DNA from: Mycobacterium angelicum
GTDB taxonomy: Bacteria > Actinomycetota > Actinomycetes > Mycobacteriales > Mycobacteriaceae
Direction of reading: 5' to 3'
Assembly: GCF_002086155.1 (NCBI RefSeq)
Contig: NZ_MVHE01000016.1
Location: forward strand, 23,443-87,442
DNA: 64,000 nt
Shown: in pieces, positions 50,414 to 60,070 of the stretch
Numbering within the stretch: position 1 is the stretch's first letter
Layout of the letters: every line of letters starts with the position of its first letter
Program-made: the position numbers and the translations under genes
The notes under the pieces: generated by a model
Database searches by the model: none
The model's input: the letters and a program-made list of their open reading frames with translations, nothing else
What the model was told of the DNA's origin: nothing

Positions 50414-51964
50414 CTAGCCGGTTGCCGCCAGAAATTCCTGAGCCACGCCAACGACGCGCTCACGGTCACGCGGCACCAAACCGATGCGGGTGCGGCGATC
50501 GAGGATGTCGTCGACGTCCAGCGCACCCTCATGCGTGACGGCATATTCGAACTCGGCCCGGGTCACGTCGATTCCATCGGCGACCGGCTCGGTGGGCCGG
50601 TCGCAGGTGGCCGCGGTGACAACGTTGGCCGCCTCGGCTCCGAAGCGGGCCACCAGCGACGCGGGCAGCTCGCCCGTCGGACCTGCCCCCGGCCCGGGGT
50701 TAGCGGGAGCACCAACCAACGGCAGATCACGGGTGCGACACTGCGCTGCGTTCAGATGCCGCAGGCTGATCGCGCGGTTGAGGACATCCTCGGCCATGTA
50801 GCGGTATTCGGTCAGCTTGCCGCCGACCACACTGATCACGCCCGACGGCGACTCGAAAATCGCGTGGTCGCGCGACACATCGGCGGTGCGGCCCTCGCCG
50901 GTGTCGATCAGCGGCCGCAAACCGGCGTAAGCACCGATGACGTCGCTTGTGGTGACCGTCGTCCCCAACGCGGTGTTGACCGTGTCCAGCAGGAACATGA
51001 TTTCCTCTGAAGACGGTTCTGGCACATCGGGAATCGGCCCGGGAGCATCTTCGTCGGTCAACCCGAGGTACACCCGGCCCAGCTGCTCGGGCATGGCGAA
51101 CACAAACCGGTTCAGCTCACCGGGAATCGGAATGGTAAGCGCCGCAGTCGGATTGCCGAAAGCGCTGGCGTCGAAGACGAGATGGGTTCCGCGGCTGGGC
51201 CGCAACTTCAACGCCGGATCGATTTCGCCGCCCCACACGCCCGCCGCATTGATGACGGCGCGTGCCGACACCTCGAACGACTGTCCGCTGCGCTGGTCGG
51301 TGAGCCGCACCGAAGTGCCGGTGGCCCTGCAAGCCGACACATAGGTGAAGATCCGGGCGCCGTGCTGCGCCGCCGTCCGCGCCACCGCAGTGACCAGGCG
51401 GGCGTCATCGATCAATTGCCCGTCATAGTTGACAAGACCGCCGCCCAGACCGTCACGCCGAACCGTCGGAGCCATCTCTATGACGCGTTGCGCGGATACC
51501 CGGCGCGACCGGGGCAGCGTCGAGGACGGTGTACCCGCCAGCACCCGCAACGCGTCGCCGGCCAGAAATCCGGTGCGCACCATCGCCCGCTTCGCGAAAT
51601 TCATCGACGGCAGCAACGGAACCAGCTGCGGCAACGCTTGGACGAGATGAGGGGCGTTGCGTGTCATCAAGATTCCGCGTTCGATGGCGCTGCGGCGGGC
51701 TATGCCGACATTGCCGCTAGCCAAATATCGCAGGCCGCCGTGGACCAGCTTCGAGCTCCACCGGCTGGTCCCGAAGGCCAGATCGTGCTTTTCCACCAGC
51801 GCCACCCGCAGGCCGCGCGATGCGGCGTCCAAGGCGATGCCGGCCCCGGTGATACCGCCGCCGATCACCACGACGTCCAGCGGCTCACCGTCGGCGAGTG
51901 CGGTCAGCTCGGCGGTGCGGCGCGCGGCGTTGAGAGCAGTCGGGTGAGCGGTCGGGTTGGGCAT
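50414..51964 (-). CDS. glpD1: Aerobic glycerol-3-phosphate dehydrogenase
   Basis: 516 residues. N-terminal FAD loop VVVIGGGITGAGIALDAASRG, GTSRWSSKLVHGGLRYL and C-terminal DAO domain. It oxidises glycerol-3-phosphate to dihydroxyacetone phosphate and passes electrons to menaquinone. The ATG overlaps the upstream TetR gene's stop (TGATG), so regulator and enzyme are coupled. Corresponds to Rv2249c. Confidence 0.94.
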   Translation of the reverse strand: MPNPTAHPTALNAARRTAELTALADGEPLDVVVIGGGITGAGIALDAASRGLRVALVEKHDLAFGTSRWSSKLVHGGLRYLASGNVGIARRSAIERGILMTRNAPHLVQALPQLVPLLPSMNFAKRAMVRTGFLAGDALRVLAGTPSSTLPRSRRVSAQRVIEMAPTVRRDGLGGGLVNYDGQLIDDARLVTAVARTAAQHGARIFTYVSACRATGTSVRLTDQRSGQSFEVSARAVINAAGVWGGEIDPALKLRPSRGTHLVFDASAFGNPTAALTIPIPGELNRFVFAMPEQLGRVYLGLTDEDAPGPIPDVPEPSSEEIMFLLDTVNTALGTTVTTSDVIGAYAGLRPLIDTGEGRTADVSRDHAIFESPSGVISVVGGKLTEYRYMAEDVLNRAISLRHLNAAQCRTRDLPLVGAPANPGPGAGPTGELPASLVARFGAEAANVVTAATCDRPTEPVADGIDVTRAEFEYAVTHEGALDVDDILDRRTRIGLVPRDRERVVGVAQEFLAATG

Positions 51965-52524
51965 CAGGACAGGTATCCGTTCAGTGAGTAGGTGAGTTCT
52001 GCGGCCAGCGATGCGGAATCAAGAAGCGGCGCAACGATATCCGCGGACTGAATGGTCGACTGTGCAATCAGCAGCACCATCGCCGCGAGCTGACGGGCGT
52101 CGCCGGCGCGGACGCTGCCGTTGCGCTGCGCCACTTTGAGCCGGGCGGCAAGCCCCTCGATAAGGAACTGCTGGCTGGCGCCCAGTCGTTCGGTGATGTA
52201 CACCCGGGCCAGCTCGGAGTGCATCACCGACATGATCAGGTCGTCGCGCCGGAGCAGGTCGGACACTTCGACCACTTGCTTCACCAGCGCCTCGCGGTCG
52301 TCCCCGTTGAGCGGCACTTCCCTGAGTACATCGGTGATATGGCTGGTGAGCAGCGTCGACATGATCGACCGAGTGTCCGTCCAGCGGCGGTATACCGTCG
52401 GACGGCTGACGCCGGCACGGCGTGCGATCTCGGCGAGCGTCACCCGATCCACACCGAAATCGACCACACAAGTTGCCGCCGCCTGAAGTATGCGGTCCTC
52501 GATAGTCGCAGGAGCATTACTCAT
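51964..52524 (-). CDS. TetR-family transcriptional regulator
   Basis: 186 residues from the ATG at 52524; an ATG at 52533 lies inside the putative operator. N-terminal HTH: VTLAEIARRAGVSRPTVYRRWTDTRSIM. C-terminal ligand domain is helical and unassigned. It is coupled to glpD1 and divergent from a FAD-linked oxidase, so it probably controls both directions. Corresponds to Rv2250c. Confidence 0.9.
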   Translation of the reverse strand: MSNAPATIEDRILQAAATCVVDFGVDRVTLAEIARRAGVSRPTVYRRWTDTRSIMSTLLTSHITDVLREVPLNGDDREALVKQVVEVSDLLRRDDLIMSVMHSELARVYITERLGASQQFLIEGLAARLKVAQRNGSVRAGDARQLAAMVLLIAQSTIQSADIVAPLLDSASLAAELTYSLNGYLS

Positions 52525-52530
52525 TGACAG

Positions 52531-52553
52531 CATGTGTAATACTGTAACGCATG
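52531..52553. promoter_or_regulatory. 23-bp imperfect palindrome in the divergent promoter (candidate TetR operator)
   Basis: CATGTGTAATA-C-TGTAACGCATG: 8 of 11 positions match across the centre at 52542. It covers the gap between the TetR gene and the FAD-oxidase gene and includes the ATG of the latter (52551). Binding there would block the oxidase start directly and autoregulate the repressor operon. Inferred from position and symmetry. Confidence 0.5.
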
Positions 52554-54161
52554 ACGCATCTTGAGGAACTCCTCCCGCCGATGAAATGGAACGCGTGGGG
52601 AGATCCCGCCGCCGCCAAGCCGCTTTCGGACGGCATCAAGACTTTGCTGAAGCAAGTTGTCGGGCTGGAGGACTCCGACGAAGCGGACCTGCAGCCCGAT
52701 CAGGTGCAGCTGCGCCCGTCGGCGCTGTCCCAGGAGCATGCGGACCAGCTGACCAAGATCGTCGGCGCCGAGTTCTTCCGCACCGCCGACCGCGACCGGT
52801 TGCTGCACGCCGGCGGCAAATCCACACCAGACATGTTGCGCCGCAAGGACACCGGGGTTCAGGACGCACCCGACGCGGTGTTGTTGCCCGGCGATGACGA
52901 CACCGTCGCCGCACTCCTGCAGTACTGCTCGCAAAACGGCATCGCGGTTGTCCCGTTCGGCGGCGGCACCAACGTCACCGGAGGTCTGGACCCGGTTCGC
53001 GGCGGCTTCAGTGCGGTGATCTCGCTGGATTTACGGCGCTTCGATCAACTGCATTCCCTCGACGAGGTGTCCGGCATCGCCGAATTGGGCGGCGGGGTCA
53101 CCGGCCCGGACGCCGAACGTCTACTCGGCGAACAAGGCTTCTCGCTCGGGCACTTCCCGCAGAGCTTCGAGTTCGCCACCATCGGCGGCTTCGCGGCCAC
53201 CCGCTCGTCCGGCCAGGACTCCGCGGGCTACGGCCGGTTCAACGACATGATCCTCGGACTGCGAATGATCACACCGGTGGGCGTGTTGGACCTGGGCCGG
53301 GTAGCGGCCTCAGCCGCCGGACCTGACCTGCGCCAGCTGGCGATCGGTTCGGAAGGCACTTTCGGCGTCATCACCAAGGTGCGACTGCGGGTGCACCCTA
53401 AGCCCGAGACCACCCGCTACGAGGCGTGGTCGTTCCCCGACTTCGCCAGCGGCACGGCGGCGCTGCGCGCGGTCACCCAAACCGCCACCGGGCCCACCGT
53501 CGTGCGGCTTTCCGATGAGGCCGAAACCGGAGTCAACCTGGCCACCACCGAGTCGATCGGGGAAAACCAGATCACCGGCGGCTGCTTGGGCTTGACGTTG
53601 TTCGAGGGCACCAAGGAGCACACCGAAAGCCGGCACGCCGAAACGCGCGCGCTACTGGAAGCACACGGCGGCAAGTCGCTCGGTGCAGAGCCGGCGCAGG
53701 CCTGGGAGCGTGGCCGGTTCGCCGCGCCGTACCTGCGCGACTCCCTGCTGGCCGCCGGCGCGCTGTGCGAGACACTCGAGACCGCCACCGACTGGTCGAA
53801 CATCCCCACCCTGAAAGCCGCTGTCACCGAAGCACTTACGTCCTCGCTCGCCGAATCGGGCACGCCGGCGCTGGTGATGTGCCACGTGTCGCACGTCTAC
53901 CCCACGGGCGCGTCGCTGTACTTCACCGTGGTCGCCGGGCAGCGCGGCAATCCGATCGAACAATGGTGGGCGGCCAAACGGGCCGCCTGTGATGCGATCA
54001 TGGCCAACGGCGGAACCATCACCCATCACCACGCCGTCGGCGCCGACCACCGGCCGTGGATGCGCGAAGAGGTGGGCGATCTGGGCGTGCAGCTGCTGCG
54101 CGCGGTCAAGGCGACACTGGATCCGGCCGGAATTCTCAATCCCGGCAAGCTGATTCCGTGA
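52551..54161 (+). CDS. FAD-binding oxidase, alkyl-DHAP synthase-like
   Basis: 536 residues. PCMH-type FAD domain: VVPFGGGTNVTGGLDPVRGGFSAVISLDLRRFDQL, GHFPQSFEFATIGGFAATRSSGQDSAGYGRFNDMILGLRM, then a cap domain and C-terminal GTITHHHAVGADHRPWMREE with the His cluster. Similar to alkyldihydroxyacetonephosphate synthase (ether lipid) and D-lactate/2-hydroxyglutarate oxidases; Rv2251 by position. Coupled to a lipid kinase by a GTGA overlap and divergent from glycerol-phosphate genes, favouring a glycerolipid role. Confidence 0.88.
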   Translation: MTHLEELLPPMKWNAWGDPAAAKPLSDGIKTLLKQVVGLEDSDEADLQPDQVQLRPSALSQEHADQLTKIVGAEFFRTADRDRLLHAGGKSTPDMLRRKDTGVQDAPDAVLLPGDDDTVAALLQYCSQNGIAVVPFGGGTNVTGGLDPVRGGFSAVISLDLRRFDQLHSLDEVSGIAELGGGVTGPDAERLLGEQGFSLGHFPQSFEFATIGGFAATRSSGQDSAGYGRFNDMILGLRMITPVGVLDLGRVAASAAGPDLRQLAIGSEGTFGVITKVRLRVHPKPETTRYEAWSFPDFASGTAALRAVTQTATGPTVVRLSDEAETGVNLATTESIGENQITGGCLGLTLFEGTKEHTESRHAETRALLEAHGGKSLGAEPAQAWERGRFAAPYLRDSLLAAGALCETLETATDWSNIPTLKAAVTEALTSSLAESGTPALVMCHVSHVYPTGASLYFTVVAGQRGNPIEQWWAAKRAACDAIMANGGTITHHHAVGADHRPWMREEVGDLGVQLLRAVKATLDPAGILNPGKLIP

Positions 54162-55114
54162 CCGCGGAAATTCCGGAAAGCGCCGCGCAGGGACAACTGC
54201 GTCGGCGCGAGATCGCGAAGGTCACCGCGCTGACCAACCCCCTGTCGGGACACGGCGCCGCGGTACACGCCTCGCAAGCTGCAATCGCCCGGCTCAAGCA
54301 CCGGGGCGTCGAAGTCATCGAAATCGTCGGCGAGGACGCCGAAGACGCGCGGTATCTGCTTGCTGCCGCCGTTGAAAACGGCACCGACGCGGTCGTGGTC
54401 ACCGGCGGCGACGGCGTCATCTCGAACGCATTGCAGGTCCTCGCCGGCACCGACGTTCCGCTGGGCATCGTCCCGGCGGGCACCGGTAACGACCACGCCC
54501 GCGAACTCGGCATTCCCACAAAGGATCCCGAGGCCGCCGCCGACCTCATCATCGACGGCTGGACGGAAACCATTGATCTGGGCCGGATTAGGGACGGCGA
54601 AGGGGTCGATAAGTGGTTCGGCACCGTAGCCGCAACCGGATTCGATTCCCTGGTCACCGATCGCGCCAACCGGATGACCTGGCCGCACGGACGGCTGCGA
54701 TACTACATCGCGATGTTCGCCGAGCTTTCGCAGTTGCGCGCGTTGCCATTTCGGTTGGTGCTGGACGGAAAGCAGGAGATCGAGGCCGACCTCACGCTGA
54801 CGGCGCTGGGCAATATGCGCAGCTATGGCGGCGGAATGCTGATCTGCCCCAACGCCGACCGCGCCGATGGCCTACTGGATTTGACCATGGTGCAGACGGG
54901 ATCCCGGACGAAGTTGATCCGCTTCTTCCCCACTGCGATCAAGGGCACCCACATCGAACTCGACGAGGTAACCACCGCACGGGCCAAGACCGTGCACATC
55001 GAATGCCCCGGCATCAACGTGTACGCCGACGGCGACTTCGCCTGCGCCTTACCGGCCGAGATTTCCGCGGTACCGGCTGCGCTGCAGGTGCTGCGACCGC
55101 CCAATCGTGCCTAA
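54158..55114 (+). CDS. Diacylglycerol kinase-family lipid kinase
   Basis: 318 residues from the GTG at 54158, overlapping the preceding stop by 4 bp. ATP-binding domain: VTALTNPLSGHG, VVVTGGDGVISNAL (GGDG motif) and LGIVPAGTGNDHAREL; C-terminal domain ends with NVYADGDFACALPAEIS. The orthologue Rv2252 is reported to have diacylglycerol kinase activity with effects on phosphatidylinositol mannosides. Works downstream of the FAD oxidase gene in one transcript. Confidence 0.9.
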   Translation: MTAEIPESAAQGQLRRREIAKVTALTNPLSGHGAAVHASQAAIARLKHRGVEVIEIVGEDAEDARYLLAAAVENGTDAVVVTGGDGVISNALQVLAGTDVPLGIVPAGTGNDHARELGIPTKDPEAAADLIIDGWTETIDLGRIRDGEGVDKWFGTVAATGFDSLVTDRANRMTWPHGRLRYYIAMFAELSQLRALPFRLVLDGKQEIEADLTLTALGNMRSYGGGMLICPNADRADGLLDLTMVQTGSRTKLIRFFPTAIKGTHIELDEVTTARAKTVHIECPGINVYADGDFACALPAEISAVPAALQVLRPPNRA

Positions 55115-55178
55115 CGATGTAACGACCGAGCCACCGAACGCGACATCCTTTCAAACCTGCTCGGAACAGGGAGGCGCA

Positions 55179-55751
55179 ATGTTGTCGGGGTTGTCGGGGT
55201 TGTCGGGGTTGTCGGGGTTGTCCGGGTTTCGCTGCACCGCGTTGGCTGCCCTGACGGCTACTTCGCTGAGCACCTCGCTGTGCCTGGCCGGTGCGGCCTC
55301 AGCGGGTGACACCGCGACCTGGAACGGCGACTACATACTGACGCTTTCCGCCAATGCCAAGACCGGTACCAGCATCGCGGCCAGCCAACCCGAACCTGCC
55401 AAGCAAATCAGCGTTTCCATGAGCTCGACCTGCGCGACCGGCGTCTGCATCGCCACCGTGAACAACCCTGCCCCGCCCAAGAACGACTCCATGCCGAAAT
55501 CGATCGAGTTCGTTTGGAACGGTGCGCAATGGGTTCGCCAAATGGAGTGGAAGTGGGACTGCCTACTGCCCGATGGCACCGTCGAATACGATCCGGCCAA
55601 ATCGACTTCGGTCTACACGCCCGGGCAGAACGGAACCTTCACCGGCCTGTTTCACACCGACATCTTCAGCGGCGCGTGCCAAGGCAGTGTCGAAATGCCG
55701 CTGTCGGCCAAACCGGCCCCGTCGGCGGCCAGTCGAATACCAGTCAATTAA
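55179..55751 (+). CDS. Secreted protein, Rv2253-like
   Basis: 190 residues from the ATG at 55179, which has GGGAGG four bases upstream; an upstream ATG (55107) inside the kinase end is less likely. The signal peptide begins with five LSG triplets from a 9-bp tandem repeat, then a hydrophobic core to a likely cleavage after GAASA. The mature domain has paired Cys (STCATGVCIA, KWDCLLPDG, SGACQGSV) suggesting two disulfides and the block TFTGLFHTDIFSG. No enzymatic motif. Function unknown. Confidence 0.82.
   Translation: MLSGLSGLSGLSGLSGFRCTALAALTATSLSTSLCLAGAASAGDTATWNGDYILTLSANAKTGTSIAASQPEPAKQISVSMSSTCATGVCIATVNNPAPPKNDSMPKSIEFVWNGAQWVRQMEWKWDCLLPDGTVEYDPAKSTSVYTPGQNGTFTGLFHTDIFSGACQGSVEMPLSAKPAPSAASRIPVN
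55182..55226 (+). repeat. 9-bp in-frame tandem repeat in the signal peptide
   Basis: TTGTCGGGG four times in exact tandem (55182-55217), followed by a fifth copy with one change (TTGTCCGGG, 55218-55226). Each unit encodes Leu-Ser-Gly, so gain or loss of copies would change the export signal length without shifting frame. Confidence 0.92.
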
Positions 55752-55754
55752 CGG

Positions 55755-56267
55755 CTAACCAACGCCGCGGCTCAGCCAGGTCACTTCACCGGCGTCGCCG
55801 CCGTCGCGGTACACCTCGAGCGCGTCATCCCACGCCGTGCCCAGCACCGAATCCAGTTCGGCGGCAAGGGTATCGGCGCCCTGGGCCATCAATGTCCGCA
55901 GCCGCATCTCGCCTACCATGATGTCGCCGTTGGCGCTCATCGCCCCGCTCCACAATCCGAGTTGCGGGGTGTGGCTGAACCGCTGGCCGTCGACCCCCGG
56001 GCTGGGGTCCTCGGTGACCTCGAACCGCAGCACCGACCAAGACCGCAACGCGTTGGCCAGCCGGGCCCCGGTTCCCACCGGCCCGACCCAATTGGTGACC
56101 GCGCGCAATTGGCCGGGCATCGCCGGCTGCGGGGTCCAAACCAGGTTGGCCTTGGACTGCAGGGTCGACGACAACGCCCACTCGACATGCGGGCACACTG
56201 CCGCTGGCGAGGCGTGCACATACACCACGCCGGTCGTCACGTCGGCGAATTGATTCGACGCATGCAT
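55755..56267 (-). CDS. DUF3145 family protein
   Basis: 170 residues from the ATG at 56267, chosen because AAGGAG lies six bases upstream; the ORF could extend to 56306. Very conserved in actinobacteria: VVYVHASPAAVCPHVEWALSSTL, NWVGPVGTGARLANALRSW, RFEVTEDPSPGVDGQRFSHTPQLGLWSGAMSANGDIMVGE. Corresponds to Rv2256c. No function known; soluble, no signal peptide. Confidence 0.9.
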   Translation of the reverse strand: MHASNQFADVTTGVVYVHASPAAVCPHVEWALSSTLQSKANLVWTPQPAMPGQLRAVTNWVGPVGTGARLANALRSWSVLRFEVTEDPSPGVDGQRFSHTPQLGLWSGAMSANGDIMVGEMRLRTLMAQGADTLAAELDSVLGTAWDDALEVYRDGGDAGEVTWLSRGVG

Positions 56268-56392
56268 CTGTTGCTCCTTCGGTTCCACGAGGGACGTCTT
56301 CCCCAACGACCTGGTGAACCGGCAGAACAGGATGCCTGCATCAATTGTTTGTGTCTTGCGTGTCTATTGTGCCTTGTGATGCCTGTGTTGCG

Positions 56393-57217
56393 CTAGTGTG
56401 CATTTTCCGCGGCGATCACCCGGTCTGCGACGGCCGGCCAGAGATCCAGCGCCCACTCGCCGAAATCGCGGTCGGTGAGCACCACCAGCGCCAGGTCGGC
56501 CTCGGGATCCGCCCAGATGAAGCCGCCGGCCTGGCCGAAATGGCCGAAGGCGCGCGCCGAGTTGCGCGCACCCGTCCAGTGGGGTGATTTCGAGTCCCGG
56601 ATCTCGAAGCCCAGCCCCCAGTCGTTGGGACGCTGAACTCCGTAGCCGGGCAACACCCCGTCCAGGCCCGGAAACTGCACCGCGGTGGCCTCGGCGTGCA
56701 GCTGCGCCGAGACCGTCGACGGACGCAGCAGGTCGGCCGCGAACACGGCCAGGTCGTCGACCGTCGAGCTTGCCCCGAATCCGGCGGCGGCGGCGCCACC
56801 CTCGAGCCGGGTTGTCCGCATACCCAGCGGTTCGAACACCGCCTCGCTCAGATAGCTGGCGAACTCGATTCCCGACTCCCGCTGCACGGTTTCGGCCAGC
56901 ACCGCAAAACCGTAGTTGGAATACATCCGGCGCGTGCCGGGCCGGGCCAGCACCTGACCGGAGTGCATCGCCAAGCCCGAGGCGTGGGCCAACAGGTGGC
57001 GAATCGTGGAGTCCGGCGGGCCGGCCGCGGTATCGAGTTCGACGACGCCTTCCTCGATCGCCACCTGCACCGCCCGAGCCACCAGCGGCTTGGTCACCGA
57101 AGCCAATGCAAAGACCTTCGCGGTGTCGCCATGGGTCGCCAGCACTCCGGACGGCCCGATCACCGCCGCGGCCGCGGCCGGGACCGGCCAGTCGTCCAGG
57201 GCGTCCAGAGCCGCCAT
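56393..57217 (-). CDS. Beta-lactamase-like serine hydrolase
   Basis: 274 residues from the ATG at 57217, which shares one base with the upstream stop (TAATG). S-x-x-K motif ASVTKPL (about residue 40), then Y-x-N as YSNYGF, with GHFGQAGG near the C-terminus as the third (H/K-x-G-like) box. Class C beta-lactamase/esterase (EstB-like) fold, cytoplasmic by lack of signal. Orthologue of Rv2257c; substrate unknown. Confidence 0.87.
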   Translation of the reverse strand: MAALDALDDWPVPAAAAAVIGPSGVLATHGDTAKVFALASVTKPLVARAVQVAIEEGVVELDTAAGPPDSTIRHLLAHASGLAMHSGQVLARPGTRRMYSNYGFAVLAETVQRESGIEFASYLSEAVFEPLGMRTTRLEGGAAAAGFGASSTVDDLAVFAADLLRPSTVSAQLHAEATAVQFPGLDGVLPGYGVQRPNDWGLGFEIRDSKSPHWTGARNSARAFGHFGQAGGFIWADPEADLALVVLTDRDFGEWALDLWPAVADRVIAAENAH

Positions 57218-58308
57218 TACTTGGTGGCGATGTAGTAGTTGTTCAGCGGATCCGAGTCGATCTCCGCCACCCGCAGCTCGGCGAACCCGGCGTCGTTCAG
57301 CATCGAGATGGCCAGCTGCGTGCCCCACGCCGTGCCCAGTCCGGCACCGCCGAGCGCCAACGACACCGTCATGCAGTGCATCAGCGAGGTCGTGTAGAGG
57401 TAGGTGCTCATCGGTCGGCCGACGTTTTCCTCGAGGCGGCTCGACGCCTTGATGTCGGCCATCAACAGCACACCCCCGGGGCGCAGTGCACGGTAGATGT
57501 TTTCCAGCACCTGCGCCGGGTGCGCCTGATCGTGGATCGCGTCGAACACCGTGATGACGTCGTAGGCGGACTCTTTGTCCAGCTGCGCCAGATTGTGGCT
57601 CTCGAAGCTGGCGTTCGTCAGCCCGAGGCGTGCCGCCTCCTGGATGCCCGTCGCCACCGCCTCGTCGGAAAAGTCGATCCCGGTGAACCGGCTCGCCGGA
57701 AACGCCTGCGCCATCACGTTGATCGCGTGACCGCTGCCGCAGCCGAGATCGGCCAGGTCCGCGCCGGCGCGCAACCGCTCGGTCAGGCCCGCCACCAAGG
57801 GCAGCACGACGTCGACGAGCGAGGCGTCGAAAACGGCGCCGCTCTGCTCGGCCATCAGGGTGTGGAAGCGGGGATATTCGCTGTAGGACAGCCCGCCACC
57901 CGCTCGGAAGCAGCCGACGATCTTCTGCTCGACTTCGCCGAGTAGCGGCATGAACTGCGCTACCATCGCGAGGTTGTCCGGCCCGGCGGACCGGGTCAGC
58001 ACGGCCGCACGATGCGCGGGCAGCGCGTAGGTCCCGGCCGCGGCGTCGTATTCGACGACGTGCCCCGTCGTCGCCCCGCCCAGCCATTCCCGGACGTAGC
58101 GTTCGTTGAGCCCTGCGGCATCGGCGATCTGGGTGCTGGTGGACGGCGGCAGGCCGGCCATGGTGTCCAGCAGACCGGTCTGATGTCCAATGCTCAACAG
58201 CAGCGCGAGGCTGGCGCCGTCGAATGTCGCGACGATCCGCTCGCTGAACGCCTCGGTGGTTTCCGTCCCGGCTGCTGCTTTGCTCACTGCATCGTCACCG
58301 CTACGCAT
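57217..58308 (-). CDS. SAM-dependent methyltransferase with winged-helix N-terminus
   Basis: 363 residues from the ATG at 58308. N-terminal dimerisation/winged-helix region (about 15-100) with [23 protein letters not shown], then the Rossmann methyltransferase core with [12 protein letters not shown] (SAM loop), [10 protein letters not shown] and [35 protein letters not shown]. Orthologue of Rv2258c, whose structure is known but whose substrate is not. Coupled with the hydrolase downstream, divergent from mscR with 32 bp between starts. Confidence 0.9.
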   Translation of the reverse strand: MRSGDDAVSKAAAGTETTEAFSERIVATFDGASLALLLSIGHQTGLLDTMAGLPPSTSTQIADAAGLNERYVREWLGGATTGHVVEYDAAAGTYALPAHRAAVLTRSAGPDNLAMVAQFMPLLGEVEQKIVGCFRAGGGLSYSEYPRFHTLMAEQSGAVFDASLVDVVLPLVAGLTERLRAGADLADLGCGSGHAINVMAQAFPASRFTGIDFSDEAVATGIQEAARLGLTNASFESHNLAQLDKESAYDVITVFDAIHDQAHPAQVLENIYRALRPGGVLLMADIKASSRLEENVGRPMSTYLYTTSLMHCMTVSLALGGAGLGTAWGTQLAISMLNDAGFAELRVAEIDSDPLNNYYIATK

Positions 58309-58340
58309 GATCAGCGACGCTACACCGTAGGTTGGAGGCC

Positions 58341-59438
58341 ATGAGTCAGACAGTGCGCGGCGTGATTTCACGAAAAAAGGGCGATCCCGTCGAGTTGGTG
58401 GACGTCGTCATACCGGATCCCGGGCCCGGCGAGGCCGTCGTCGACATCACCGCCTGCGGCGTTTGCCATACCGACCTGACCTACCGCGACGGCGGCATCA
58501 ACGACGAGTACCCGTTCCTGCTCGGCCACGAGGCCGCGGGCACGGTCGAAGCCGTCGGCCCCGGCGTCACCGGAGTCGAGCCCGGCGACTTCGTGATCCT
58601 GAATTGGCGCGCCGTATGCGGCCAGTGCCGGGCCTGCAAACGCGGCCGGCCCCACCTGTGCTTCGACACCTTCAACGCCACCCAGAAGATGACGCTGACC
58701 GACGGCACCGAACTGACTCCGGCCCTGGGCATCGGCGCGTTCGCCGACAAGACGCTGGTCGCCGCGGGCCAATGCACCAAGGTCAACCCCGAGGCCGACC
58801 CGGCCGTCGCGGGCCTGCTGGGTTGCGGCGTGATGGCCGGCATCGGCGCCGCGATCAATACCGGCGGCGTTACCCGTGACGACACGGTCGCGGTGATCGG
58901 CTGCGGCGGCGTGGGCGATGCCGCGGTCGCCGGGGCAGCTTTGGTCGGTGCCCGGCGCATCATCGCCGTCGACACCGACAACACGAAGTTGGAGTGGGCG
59001 CGCAAGTTCGGCGCTACCCACACCGTCAACGCCCGGGAATTCGACGACGAAATGGGCCTCGTCAAAGCCATCCAAGACCTCACCGACGGCTTCGGCGCCA
59101 ACGTGGTGATCGACGCCGTCGGCCGGCCCGAAACCTGGAAGCAGGCGTTCTACGCCCGCGACCTCGCCGGAACCGTTGTGCTGGTTGGCGTTCCGACGCC
59201 CGACATGCGTCTGGACATGCCGCTGGTGGACTTCTTCTCGCACGGCGGGGCGCTGAAGTCGTCCTGGTATGGCGATTGCCTGCCCGAGCGCGACTTCCCC
59301 ACCCTCGTCGATCTCTACCTGCAGGGCCGGCTGCCGCTGGACAAGTTCGTTTCCGAACGCATCGGGCTGGGCGACATCGAGGAAGCATTCCACAAGATGC
59401 ATGAGGGCAAGGTGCTGCGCTCGGTGGTGGTGGTGTGA
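58341..59438 (+). CDS. mscR: Mycothiol-dependent nitrosothiol reductase/formaldehyde dehydrogenase
   Basis: 365 residues from the ATG at 58341. Zinc-dependent MDR dehydrogenase: catalytic zinc Cys in [21 protein letters not shown], structural zinc cysteines C-x2-C-x2-C-x7-C ([15 protein letters not shown]), and NAD loop [15 protein letters not shown]. In M. tuberculosis the orthologue (adhE2/MscR) reduces S-nitrosomycothiol and oxidises S-hydroxymethylmycothiol. Coupled by TGATG to a metallo-beta-lactamase-fold gene. Confidence 0.93.
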   Translation: MSQTVRGVISRKKGDPVELVDVVIPDPGPGEAVVDITACGVCHTDLTYRDGGINDEYPFLLGHEAAGTVEAVGPGVTGVEPGDFVILNWRAVCGQCRACKRGRPHLCFDTFNATQKMTLTDGTELTPALGIGAFADKTLVAAGQCTKVNPEADPAVAGLLGCGVMAGIGAAINTGGVTRDDTVAVIGCGGVGDAAVAGAALVGARRIIAVDTDNTKLEWARKFGATHTVNAREFDDEMGLVKAIQDLTDGFGANVVIDAVGRPETWKQAFYARDLAGTVVLVGVPTPDMRLDMPLVDFFSHGGALKSSWYGDCLPERDFPTLVDLYLQGRLPLDKFVSERIGLGDIEEAFHKMHEGKVLRSVVVV

Positions 59439-60061
59439 TGGCCGCCATCGACCGGGTCATCACGCACGGCACGTTCGAACTCGACGGCGGCAGTTGGGAA
59501 GTCGACAACAACATCTGGCTGGTCGGCGACGACTCCGAGGTGGTGGTTTTCGACGCCGCCCACGACGCGGCCCCCATCGTGGCCGCGGTCAACGGCCGCA
59601 ACGTGATCGCGGTGGTGTGCACCCACGGCCACAACGATCACGTGACGGTGGCTCCCGAACTCGGCCGGGCACTGGACGCACCGGTGCTGCTGCACCCCGC
59701 CGACGACGTGCTGTGGCGAATGACCCACCCGGACAAAGACTTTCGCGCCGTATCCGACGCAGACACGTTGGACGTTGCCGGCACCCAGTTGCGGGCACTG
59801 CACACACCCGGACACTCACCGGGATCGGTGTGCTGGTATGCCCCGGAGCTCAACGTCGTGTTCAGCGGCGACACACTGTTCTCCGGTGGCCCGGGCGCAA
59901 CCGGTCGCTCCTACTCCGACTTTCCGACCATCCTGCAGTCCATATCCGGGCGGCTCGGCACGTTGCCCGGCGACACCGTCGTGCACACCGGACATGGTGA
60001 CAGTACGACCGTCGGCGACGAGATCGTGCACTACGAGGAATGGGTGGCCCGAGGGCATTAA
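59438..60061 (+). CDS. Metallo-beta-lactamase-fold hydrolase (glyoxalase II-like)
   Basis: 207 residues; its ATG shares one base with the mscR stop. Zinc ligands: THGHNDHV (H-x-H-x-D-H), HTPGHSPGS, SGDTLFSGG and HTGHGDSTTVGDE. Glyoxalase II-like enzymes hydrolyse thiol esters, so it likely cleaves S-formylmycothiol made by MscR, completing formaldehyde detoxification. The pairing is conserved (Rv2260). Confidence 0.92.
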   Translation: MAAIDRVITHGTFELDGGSWEVDNNIWLVGDDSEVVVFDAAHDAAPIVAAVNGRNVIAVVCTHGHNDHVTVAPELGRALDAPVLLHPADDVLWRMTHPDKDFRAVSDADTLDVAGTQLRALHTPGHSPGSVCWYAPELNVVFSGDTLFSGGPGATGRSYSDFPTILQSISGRLGTLPGDTVVHTGHGDSTTVGDEIVHYEEWVARGH

Positions 60062-60070
60062 TCTTGGACA

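Noticed and set aside
56393..58087. 564-codon minus frame joining the beta-lactamase-like gene to upstream DNA
   Set aside because: The upstream part is a frame shadow of the methyltransferase gene, which is complete in another frame.
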